This document shows positions 35,901 through 46,216 of a DNA stretch of 64,000 nt, one piece after another. Source of the stretch: Psettodes erumei (lineage: Eukaryota > Chordata > Actinopteri > Pleuronectiformes > Psettodidae). The translations under genes were made by a program, and so were the position numbers. Numbering within the stretch: position 1 is the stretch's first letter; each line of letters begins with the position of its first letter. The notes beneath the pieces are model-generated. The model searched no databases and had not been told where the DNA came from. It saw nothing but the letters and a program-made list of their open reading frames with translations. The DNA lies in assembly GCA_016785225.1 (NCBI GenBank), contig JAFBJZ010000375.1:1911001-1975000 (forward strand), written 5' to 3'.

Positions 35901-38900
35901 GAGCAATGAGATATTACAGGGCCCTCCCCTCCCTCCGCTCACTTCAGGTTCTTTTGAGCGCAAACACACGATGGAGCAGGAAGGAAGATACTAATGGAGC
36001 TATCCTGCTAGATTTTGTATTTAACTCCAACAGGTAAGGGGACATTATTTTGTGGTATCACTAAAGAAACTTAAGTGTTGTTCGGGGTTGGACCACATCA
36101 CGTTCAGACTGGTAGACTACACAAGGAAGAGATGATACTTTATGTAAAGCTTTGTCTGGTAGTTGCTAAAGAATACATCTCTCATTAAGTGAAAGTACAG
36201 AAGCTCCTTTCTCGCACGTTGTTAAAGTGTAACCTGAGGCAGTTGTGGCGGCAAGAGATAACAAGTAACAGATGTGACAGGTGGATTTGACTGCCGACAG
36301 ATCATGGTTTCAGGTCAGAGGCATGAACACCAGTGTTGACTTTAACCTCTGCCTCAAACTTTTTTCCTCCAAAAGGTTTACTGCCCAAATCACCTCTTTC
36401 TAGATTAGATTGCTTGTATTTCTGATACTGCTCCTTAGTTTTCTGCAAACAACACTCATTGTTTGAGTGAGGTGTGACATGTGTTTGCAAGAGAAGGTAC
36501 CAGTTAGTTTCACTTTAGCCAGGGCACATTATGTTTTTTGAATGGGAAAGAACATTATCATAGAATCTATGATTTTACTGCTGAACATGGTACATGACCT
36601 TGACAAATCCTCAGGACATAGTTGTGGAATCAAATGGACACAATACCTGTGCCTCTGTTTTAGGATTTATATCTAAATGTTTCAATGTTTTGTACACATA
36701 CACTGTTGTTGTTGGCTGTACATCATCCAGCTACAGTAAAGCTCAATTTATCTGTCTGTTTGCTGTATATGAGTTCTTGCAAAGCAAATAAAAATAGCAC
36801 ACTTATGTTATCATTAGTCCTTTTAAATTTAGGTTCCAAGCACATTTATAGGCTGACTGGTTCATCAAGATTAAATTGCTGGTCCAGCTGGTAAGGGTTA
36901 GGTTCTTGTATTTCTAGTTCATACGGTCTTGTCAGTAAATAGTAGTGCATTGCATTTTAAATTCATCAGTAGCCATGACACATTGTGTGGCTATGGATTT
37001 GAAAGATGAAATGACATGTCGCTCCTTGCACAAAACAAATAGTTCATATATTCCTAAGCAAAACGCACTCTTGCTTAAATGATCATCATTTGTTTGTTAT
37101 GATGGAGGGGGGTCGCACTCTGTGACAAACACTCTTTATTTACAGAAGACAAGATAACATTTTCTGTTCAGTCACCTGAACTGTATGTAAGTTCTATACA
37201 TGGTCATTGTGTTTATGTCGTGTTGGGTGATGTCTTTTAATATATAGATTTGATTTTAATATTTAGGTTTTTACATCAACCTAATGAAGTTTTGGAATTT
37301 GTCAGGCATGTCCAGCATTACACATTCGCTGGATCTGGTCACTCTGTTCCTGAACAGATTCTCAGTTAGATTTTCTATAAAACGTATTGCCTCATGACAC
37401 ATGTCAATATCCCACTCAAACATGTACTGTGATACAGCATTTGATATCTTACTCGTGAAACTTCTCTGTATTTCTCGACAGATCATCCCGAAAGAACCAA
37501 GCCAGAACATTTAAACTCCAGGTATGTTATTTCCTCTTGAGCTGAGATTTTTATATATTTTTGTATCTCTTTAATTCCTAGCCTCAACAGCAGTTGTTTA
37601 GTTTCACCTAAACTCTTACCCGTAGCTGGGTCAGGTTGCTATAGCTTTAACAGACAGATCTGCTGTGGATGAGGTTGTAAATGGACCCAAACAAAGAACT
37701 CATCCATCCTCATTGACGTACAAAAGGGAAGGTCAACATGAGGAAGAATATAACTATTTTTATTTGTTTTACAGACATTAAGGAGAGATAAACATTTTAA
37801 AACTATTTTTGGCTTTAAGATCTGTTTGTTTACAACTTCACTAATCAATTAAGTTAACCACGTGGAACCAAGAGGAGGGTTGAGGATTGTTGGTCTTCTC
37901 CCCAGATGCTTTATATCATCCTCCTGCAGTAGGTCCTTAATGAGCAGGATATGCGTTAATGATGAGCCTGCCTCTGTTTACCGTAGCGTTGGTGAAAAGA
38001 CTGTTGACACAGATCGGAGTATAATGTTAGTTTAATCTCGGCATCCTTCAAAGAGAATGGGAAAAGAAAGGGAATCTTAATATGATGAAGTGCTGGTACA
38101 AAGTGATGATATTTAAGGATTAGAAAATAATAAATTTACACCGTTGGGAGGAAAACAACCTGAGGGACAACAGAGAAGAGATTTCAGAAGAGGTTGGTTC
38201 CCACATGGAGATGGTGTTATGTAGAATAGTTTTTGTTTTAATGACGGTCGTATGTTCTGTATTAAACCTGGACGTGAAGGTATTTAATGGTTATTCTGTT
38301 CCTGTAAGGTACAGTGGCAGGATTTATAATGGAAGTATGGTTTGTGACATAAACTTGCATTGATACTTCAGTTTTCTTTAACCTACAAAAAATAGTTTTG
38401 CCTTGAATAACTAACACTTTATTGAATATTGCAGAAGTGGATAAAATATTTACCTAAATAAAGCCTTCTTGATATTCCCTGTACCAAACCATAAGAATCC
38501 GAAGAGGACTTTTTAAAATTTTGTATCATTATTGGTATAACCAGTATAAGGGCTGCATATAGTCCATTATAGTACTTGTCAGGGGCGAGTGAAGAGATTA
38601 ATTTTTAACACCTGAGTCACCACAAAGGTACACAAACTCACTCCTGACTCCCACACCTGATTTTGTTTCCGGCTCTGTGCTGTTTTTCAGTCAAGGACCT
38701 CTGTCAACTATACGAGCTGCTATCAAACGAAGTAAGTTTGACAAAACAAAGCCTCACTGTCATTTTGAGATCAGTTTTATTTCATCAATGAGTGTTTTTT
38801 GTTGAAAGAAAAACTATCAATCAGAATTATTGTTGACAATGGCATGATATCTGAAATCTATGTTTCCATTCAGAAATGTAGAAAAGCAAGAAGGTAATGT

Positions 38901-41900
38901 TTTATAATGTGACATTTGTTCATCAATAAAAACTTAAAACACTACATTTTATTTCTTTCAGCAAGAACAAACTCTCAAAGTGAACATAACAGAGAAAGAA
39001 GGTAATGTCCATCAGTCCCAGTTCAAGCTACTTCTGCTGTTTTATTCTCATTGTTGCCATTTGAAATATGCTATACATTGTCAAAAGGAAATGTGTAGAT
39101 ATATTGTGACTGTCTTTCAGGTCCTTATGGTGCCCATATGGTTTGTCTTTCAGGCGACCAGAGATCACCATTGTCTCAGCAGAACCATTGGCCAGTAACA
39201 ACTGGTTCCCAGGAACCTCTGTGGTTTTCCCTCCTCCTCCTCCTCAGTCAGGCTGGTCTGCAGGCATCCAGGCTGTTTCCCAGGTGGGCTTCATTTTATT
39301 GACAGTGTTTGAATTCATGCCTGTCTGTTTTTCATCAATGAACAACACTAACACAGCGCATTACTAAAATATCCTAACATGCACCCTAACTGGTACCATA
39401 AGTGGAAACGCTACAGTACATGGGAAAATAATGTGTGTGTGTGTGTGTGTGTGTGTGTGAACACTTCTCTTTTTCATGAATCAGCCCCCACCATCCTATG
39501 ACCAGGTGATTCAGGAGAAGACCCAGGAGGAACACACTGTCAAACCCACTGCAGCCCCCCGCCGTTCCACCTGCACTGCCACAAGTGCCACGCAGACAGA
39601 CCCTGTGACAGAAGAGACCACCATTGCCACTGTCCCACAATGCAGTGCTGCTCCAAAGTCAGCAGAGAAAAGATCTCTAGGTAAGGCATGCAAGAAATAC
39701 TATGGCCATTGAGAATGTGCCAGTTTCAAGTTTCAATCTTATTTCAGTTCAAAACATGATTGATTGGTTGGTTTTGTTTATCTGTTTTCAGGTAAAAAGC
39801 CCCCAAAACCACGAAGGCCATCAGTGCCGACTCCAGTGGACCAAGAATCGGCTACTGAAAGTGTTACACCTACTGTTGGGAAGGTTGGAACATATACTAC
39901 AGCAACCATAAACACTGAGGACCGAAGTGGCCCTCACTCTGACATAAAGCAGCCCAACCAGACAGATCCCACTCAGACGTGCACCAGATCTGTTACTGTA
40001 CACTGGGATATTCCTGCAAATAATCTCTCTGTGCCTGCTGCCCCTGCTGACACTACTCCCTCTGCTTCAAACTCCAAACCCAGTCAACGTCCCGTTCCAC
40101 TTCCTCGTACAAAATCACGAAAGCAGGCAACTGCAGAAGAGGTCAAAGTTCAGTCTTTGGTCCAGCTAGATGAAAACTGTGACACGGTTCGGTCTGATCT
40201 GGAGGACGTGTCCACAAATAAGTATTTAAAAGAATTATTAGAGGTCTTTAGTGCAGAAAACAAGTGCGAAGACAACTGTGACACAGTTAACAAATCAGAC
40301 GAGGCCTCTCAAGGTGAAGATGCTGTTGGGGAGATGAACACCAGCCACAGTCAACGTAATATTCGGGCCAGGATCCAGGCCTTTGAGAGCCAGGCCAGCA
40401 CTGAGGATGGAAATGCGGCTGAAGCAGCCCGACCACAACCTCGACCAAGGAAGGCCGCCATCAAACCTCCAATTGCTACTAAACCTTCTGTGGCTCTCAA
40501 GCCTCAGTTTAGTGCAGATGATGTCTACCAAAATGTCTTGTCCACAAATGTACCCCAAAATGTTACTGTAGTCCCCCCTCAGCCCCCTAAAAAACCAGCT
40601 GGACTATCTATAAAAGAGGAGCTGGAGACTTTGCACAGCAAGGGGGCGCTCCCAAACCGATCACGGCCTTCTGTATTGACCAGAGCCAATAGCATCTATG
40701 AAGAAGAAATTTCACCGGTTCCTCCCGTACCTCCAGCAAAGCCTGTTAAGGAGCCTCTTAAACCCAACCTGAACATAAACAACCACAACTCAGCCTCCAT
40801 GTTCACAGAGAATGAGTATGTGAACAGTCTGTCAAGTGAGTATAGTGTGTAAGATAAAGTGTACTAGGAATAGGAATGCACTGACTAAATAATTTAATTG
40901 TAGATTTCATTTTTATTGATAAGTTAATTGACAAAGCCCTTGTTTTATCTTAATAGCAAAACCAACAGGCATTTGATAAACAGTTATAAAAAATGGAGAA
41001 AAACAAGAAAATCCTAAGTGTAAGTAACCAGCAAATACTCAAAGGAATAGTGTGGACACCACTCATGTCAGTGCAAGAATTACGGAGCTGGTACCAAGAG
41101 GCTGTTAGTTTTGCCTTACATAAAGGGACACAGCCAGGTTTGGTTTGGCCCTAAAACTCCCTTGACTTTAACATCTTTTTGAAAGTCTGTGTGTGGATCT
41201 AAAGCATGCTGTACATGTAATTTGCCCAAACTTGTGCAAACATGCAAACAACTGTAAATGCTCTGTGTGTCTCTGTTCAGATCAAATCCCAGTGAAGCCT
41301 CAGCGCAATGTGGACGCCAATGGAGCTCCTTTCACTAAACAAACAAGGAGACCGACCACCATCAGGGTCCCCAGCAAAACTGGTTCATGTGAGTCCAGTA
41401 ATCTTTACATGACTGTTGAAATGATATCTCAATTTCTGCCTTGTTCATTTTAATGCACTGTGGCTGTAACTTGCATGTACCAGTAGTCTGTGTGTGGTTT
41501 AATGATGAGCATGTGTTTTCAGTACGTTCCAGTAAAAGATGGGTCTCTTCTCAGTCTCTGATAATTTTCAGGACAATCCTCCACCTCTCCCTGTTCAAAA
41601 GCCCGTAGGCTCTCTAAACAGCTCAGTCCACCATAAACAAAGCCTGAAACCTGCACTTTCCTTCCAGGTAAGGTTTTCCATTGTCATCATCTCCAAAGCC
41701 TTGAAGCTTTTAAATGATTATTATTCTTTTTAGACCAGAAAATATTTTTACATGTTATGTGTTTTTTTCTTAAAATTAAAAAAAAAAAAAAAAAAATTAT
41801 CGCTAAAAAAAATATTTTATACATTGCTTTTCATGCATGTGAATTTATACATTTACATAAACAATGAGAGGGTGCATTCTTAGCTCAGTCAGGTTTATCC

Positions 41901-44900
41901 TCTCTGTCAGATCAGGACCTTACCTACTTTATTACCTGTTCTTTCCACAAACAAATAAACTATTGTTGCCCAATTAACATGATGCCATGCGTGTGGTCAG
42001 CTGTGGCTGAATGCTTTGTGTTGTTACACAGTTGCTGTGGTTTCCAGTACTGTAGACTTTCACTGAGTCTGTTTTAGTGCTAATAAAAATACACAATCTT
42101 CTGCAGGAGTCTTTCCAATCTGGGTCAGAGCCGTCGCTACCACCTCGGTAAGTGAGTGGGGAAAAATATCCTCATAAATGAACTTTAAAATGAACTTTTG
42201 TAAAAGTACCACTCTCCTCAACTTGATGGTGGCGTTGCGCTCCAGGAGGTCCAGCACACCCAAAACCCTCCCACCGCGCCCTCCTCCAGCCAGAACTGGC
42301 CCGGGAAGACCTCCCCCACCTGCCCTTCAGGCCACAGGGCGATCCCTTTCAGCACCATGGGAAACTTCAGCTAAACCCCATATGCAGAGGCCCCACAGGA
42401 AAGGACCTGTCTTACCTCCCAGGCCCAACCCAGGCCACCGTCTCTACAACAAATACACTGTAAGACACATCCCATTGTGCACCTGTGCACTGTAATCATG
42501 TTTCAAATCAGCATGATTAGCACGTTTGTTTTTTCCCTTTCTTCCATCAGCTTGAACTTCCCCATGCAATTGCAGCCGTTGACTATAATGGGAGCAGCAC
42601 AGGAGAGCTGTCATTTCAGGTCACTGAACTAGTTCATGGGCTTACATGTTGCATCTCCATGAAAGTGCCTTACTTCACACAAAACAGTACAAGTCTTGGT
42701 TCTACAGCCCTCTTTGAAAGGCTCAAATTCAATACCTTTGTTGGTTTTGTCAATAGAAAAATGAAGTACTTCTACTACTTGAGGAGATCGACCACAATAC
42801 AGTTGAGTGCCAAGCTGGAGAGGCCAGAGGCCGAGTCCACAAGTCTTGCATTAAAGTCATAACTCCTCTTGCCTCAGACGTGTCCCCACCACAGGTAACC
42901 TGTCCTTCTTTTATGAGTAAAAAACACACCCCTGTTACTTGAGCCTTAGTTCCAGCGAGCTCCAATACATTAACCTTTTAAGTCATTGTTCTTTCTCTGC
43001 ACAGGGTGTCGGACCAAGTGCCTCAGGTGGAGGCGGTTATGGGCAAAAGGTGCAGGCCTTACATGACTTCATCCCAGGTGACGCATCCAATTTAGCAACT
43101 AGCACTGACTGAGAGTGTGCATTTAGATGTTAAAGTAAGATGGTAAATTGAAATAATACATTTGGGAAACACTTTTATTTACTTTGGTACCACTAGTGTC
43201 TGTGTATTAAGTACTGCACTAGAGGTGGAGACACTTAGCTTAGCATACAGACTGGAAGCAGAGGGAAACCCATACATGAATTCAATGAAAAATGAACACG
43301 ATGTCTTTGCTTCACACAGAGGGTCCAGGAGAGCTGGGTCTGAGAGCAGGAGATGTTGTGACCATGGTGGAGCAGGTGGACAGTGAGTGGTACAGAGGCA
43401 CCTGTCGGGGATCCACTGGTTTCTTTCCTGTCAGTTATGTCAAAGTTCTGGTAGGTTTTGGATGTGGATCACCTCTTTGATGACAACAAGGCCTGTAATT
43501 TACAAACGTACAATGTTTAAGAATTTATTTCAATAAGGAAATTTGTTTTCGATTCTCCACGTAGTCAGATTCTCCAAAAACCCTACCTGAAAGGAAACCA
43601 AAGCCACCATCCACATCAGCCAGGTACAGTTTTTACATGATAAAATCTTTGCAGAGGCATTTAGACACTTACCTGAACTAACCTGTTGTTTGAAATGTTG
43701 CTGTGTCCTGTGAAGTGGTCCGCGATGCGTGGCGAGGTTTGACTTTGAGGGCGAGCACAGTGATGAGCTGTCGTTCTCTGAGGGGGACGTGATCCAGCTG
43801 AAGGAGTACTTCGGACAGGAGTGGGCCCGGGGACAGATCGGTGTCTCGACTGGAATCTTCCCTCTGAACTTCGTGGAGGTCATTGAAGACCTGCCTCCTC
43901 CTCCAAGTCAGCAGCAGACTCGGCCTGGTGGTATCGCGCTGCCTGGTAATTGTTATTTTTGTTTTCTCCTGGTCTGGTCACAAAGAGGTAGTGAGCCAAA
44001 TTCTACTTGAGTGTGTTAATGTTTTAAATGAGAATATTTATATGGTATCAACATGTTATTCTATTGATCCTCAATCTAAACAAAAGAGCAGATGTGTCCT
44101 TTAGTGAGGAGCCTCTTTCCATCCTTCTCCTTTGTGTTGGCTGGCATTTCCCTCTGTGGCACGACAGGAATTTGTGCTTCTGTTTCTGTTTCATTATGGA
44201 GCTGTTTACAAAAGGTTCCCTCAATGGTGAAGCCTGGAAAACACTCTCGCAACCATTTCTGTAGCCAAGAGATCAGGCAAGCAGCTTGGATGTCATGACT
44301 TGAAGACCAAATGCAGTCAATGCAGTCAGTCTAAAACCTTTTGAATTTTTTATTTTTACTGAGGGGAAATTAGTAAACGCAGACTTAGACTTCATTGTCG
44401 TCAGTGGTAGCTACTGCATATGCTTTACATGCAATATTGATGATAACAATTACATTTTTTATTTAGTTCTTGATTGGATGTCATATGCATTTTCATGTTT
44501 AATAACCCATCTTTTTTCCCAATAGGCATGGTGGCTTCTCCAAGTACAAACCCTGAGGTTGCCAAACCTGCCCAGGTAACCAATATGTATACAAGCAGTA
44601 ACATCAATAGGGAAGATGTTTTTTTTCCTAACACTACTGTTGAAACAAACACATATAAAAATCTGTTCTCCTGTACTTCACCTTTTGCAGGTGTCTCAGT
44701 CCAGCGTGGAGTGGGTGGAGGCTCTGTACGACTACGCTGGGAAGTCGGAGGACGACCTGTCCTTTCAGCATGGCGACCGCATCCTGATCACCCAACATGT
44801 CAATGCAGAGTGGAGCTGTGGCAGGCTCAACGGCAGAGAGGGCATGTTCCCCAACGCTTTTGTCCAGAGCAACACGGGTATGAAGTTCACACAATGAGGC

Positions 44901-45604
44901 CAAGTCACGATTATGAAATTATTGTGGAGTTCCACGGAAAGGGCCAAGCTTAGATAGACAGACAGTTCATCGCTGTCTAATTCCAGTCTGTCCCTGAACT
45001 CATCGATAGGTTGATAGGCAGTTGAGAGTTACTAATACTAATACTTAATCCATGCTTGAAGATATTCAGGCAACAGCTGCTCAAGACAAAGAAAAACAGC
45101 AAAGGCTCACAGCTGTGAATGTGAGAGTAGGTTTTGCGTGCAAAAAAGTGACTCAAACAATTGTTAGAATAGCTGCAGGATAATTTACTGTCGGGTGGTT
45201 AAACGACTCATGGGTTCAACTACAAGAAACAGATTAATAACAAGTGCTTTACTCGTCTTCCTCAGCAGCTCAGCAGTCATCGGATAGCCGTCAGAAAGAA
45301 GCCGCTGGTGATGGGAGGGCCAGAGCTCTGTTTGACTTCATGTCCGACTGTGATGAGGAGCTCTCTCTGCAGGTACAGAGATTGATCGAACTTGCTCCTG
45401 TCATTAATCCATTTCATAAATTCTAAGAAAAAAAAGTGTAATTTGAAAGCACTACCATCAAGATACAATTCTTTATTTCTTCCTCTTTCACAGACTGGGG
45501 ATATCATTACCAACCTGGAGTCCATTGATGAAGAATGGTTCCTTGGTGATTTGAGGGGGAAACGGGCCCTGGTCCCTAAAAACTATGTGCAAGTCCTGGG
45601 ATAA
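32910..45604 (+). CDS. sh3d19: sh3d19, SH3 domain-containing protein 19 (EVE-1 type scaffold)
   Basis: SH3D19 is a multi-SH3 cytoplasmic scaffold reported to bind ADAM metalloproteases and other proline-rich partners. Twenty-one coding exons: 32910-32994, 37482-37521, 38691-38731, 38962-39001, 39154-39283, 39485-39680, 39792-40835, 41281-41388, 41555-41667, 42107-42147, 42246-42459, 42551-42619, 42757-42894, 43005-43077, 43320-43450, 43565-43623, 43716-43945, 44526-44575, 44691-44877, 45266-45372, 45494-45604 (TAA). Phases join throughout, giving 1068 aa. Residues 1-684 are mostly disordered, with RRRPEITIVSAEPL, PPPSYDQVIQEK and PTTIRVPSKTG resembling the human protein as I recall it. Five SH3 domains follow from about 687 to the C-terminus. 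The start MAEARREDESEGERRDLL has no in-frame alternative nearby. The gene is divergent from fhip1a and convergent with rps3a. Confidence 0.92.
32995..37481 (+). other. sh3d19 intron 1 (4.5 kb)
   Basis: AT-rich intron with a short C-rich minisatellite at 34288-34323. Small ORFs such as 34940-35245 and 35266-35490 have no family resemblance. No gene was recognised within the intron. Confidence 0.65.
34288..34323. repeat. 9-bp minisatellite, unit CCCCCCTTG
   Basis: About four consecutive copies of a C6-TTG unit are visible, the last ending in TTA. Confidence 0.85.
39431..39459. repeat. (GT)n microsatellite in a sh3d19 intron
   Basis: About 14 GT units, ending 25 nt before the acceptor at 39484, so it occupies much of the branch-point region of that intron. 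Confidence 0.95.
39792..40835 (+). CDS. sh3d19: sh3d19 large proline-rich exon (1044 bp)
   Basis: This exon encodes about 348 residues between the N-terminal micro-exons and the SH3 array. It begins GKKPPKPRRPSVPTP and contains repeated PxxP-type basic-proline segments (RPVPLPRTKSRK, RPQPRPRKAAIKPP, VVPPQPPKKPAG, VPPVPPAKPVK). One segment, SQRNIRARIQAFESQAS, resembles the human SRIKVFEGQ region. These segments are likely ligands for SH3 domains in cis or trans, which is inference. Confidence 0.9.
42551..42894 (+). other. sh3d19: sh3d19 SH3 domain 1 (two exons, degenerate)
   Basis: Residues about 687-745. The opening AAVDYNGSSTGELSF and the middle LLLLEEIDHN are SH3-like. The usual ligand-binding tryptophan is replaced (NTVEC), and the FPxNYV end motif reads VHKSCIKVI. 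The human first SH3 is also divergent here as I remember it, so this looks like an old loss of canonical binding and not a sequencing error. Confidence 0.75.
43005..43450 (+). other. sh3d19: sh3d19 SH3 domain 2
   Basis: Residues about 765-821 from exons 43005-43077 and 43320-43450. Canonical elements are visible: ALHDF, LGLRAGDVVTMVEQVD, EWYRG with the binding tryptophan, and GFFPVSYVKVL. Confidence 0.9.
43716..43945 (+). other. sh3d19: sh3d19 SH3 domain 3 (single exon)
   Basis: Residues about 843-901. It has ARFDFEGEHSDELSFSEGD, EWARG and GIFPLNFVEVIEDLP. The whole domain lies in one exon, unlike domains 1, 2 and 5. Confidence 0.92.
44691..44877 (+). other. sh3d19: sh3d19 SH3 domain 4 (single exon)
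   Basis: Residues about 941-996. It has EALYDYAGKSEDDLSFQHGD, EWSCG and GMFPNAFVQSN, with Phe in the place of the usual Tyr in the last motif. Confidence 0.92.
45266..45604 (+). other. sh3d19: sh3d19 SH3 domain 5, C-terminal
   Basis: Residues about 1011-1068, split by a short intron after ELSLQ. It has ALFDFMSDCDEELSLQ, TGDIITNLESIDEEWFLG and ALVPKNYVQVLG followed at once by TAA. Confidence 0.92.
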
Positions 45605-46082
45605 GGAGAAGTGAGGTGCTGTTGGATTGGAAATTACATCTGAGGACAGATGCTTTCAGCAGTTCAGGGCTGAAGTGAACTGCCGTTGACTGGCCTACAG
45701 TATTTCACCTCCAAGTAGTGCAACATACTGTATCAGCTGCAGCATCAACTTAAAATTAAGTGTTTACTGACTAACTGGTTATTCAACATGGTTATTAATA
45801 TTGAGTAACGCTGCCTGCCAATGTAAATATCCTGGATTTGGATTTGCTATTTGACTTTATTTTGTTTTCTTTACCATTTGCACCACCTAGTGGTTTGTGT
45901 CCTTACTGCCTTACCCTTACATTTAATTCAAGTTACAGAATTAACATATGGTTAAAAAAAAAAAAAGTTCATACCTTAAGATGTGTCCTAACTTTCCTTC
46001 ATAACACGGTGTATTGACTACATGGAAATATTCAGATAAAAGGTCAGACTACTTCAGTGGAACAAAACCAGATTAGATTACA

Positions 46083-46088
46083 AATAAA
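46083..46088 (+). terminator. sh3d19 polyadenylation signal AATAAA (candidate)
   Basis: An AATAAA lies about 480 nt after the sh3d19 stop and only about 100 nt before the rps3a signal on the opposite strand. I see no earlier AATAAA between the stop codon and this point. Confidence 0.55.
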
Positions 46089-46190
46089 TTCAATTTTGTT
46101 GCTGGTGCAAGTTGTGATTCACCCCCTGGTTCTATTCCTGATAGCCATGAAAACAAAGCAAACGGTACAGTTTGGTGGTCATTTACATTT

Positions 46191-46196
46191 TTTATT
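46191..46196 (-). terminator. rps3a polyadenylation signal AATAAA
   Basis: TTTATT on the plus strand reads AATAAA on the rps3a strand, 20 nt after the rps3a stop codon at 46217. This gives a very short 3' UTR, as is usual for ribosomal protein genes. Confidence 0.75.
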
Positions 46197-46216
46197 AAAT
46201 CTGTCAGGGTGTTTTT

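Noticed and set aside
38874..38893. 20-bp sequence with AG before and GT after, resembling a sh3d19 micro-exon
   Set aside because: Joined in phase to the preceding exon it gives a stop at the third codon. The exon at 38962-39001 joins correctly and matches the family.
41524..41570. Alternative sh3d19 exon 41524-41543 followed by an acceptor at 41570
   Set aside because: It would leave an intron of fewer than 30 nt, too short to splice. Using the acceptor at 41554 gives a continuous frame through DNPPPLPVQKP.
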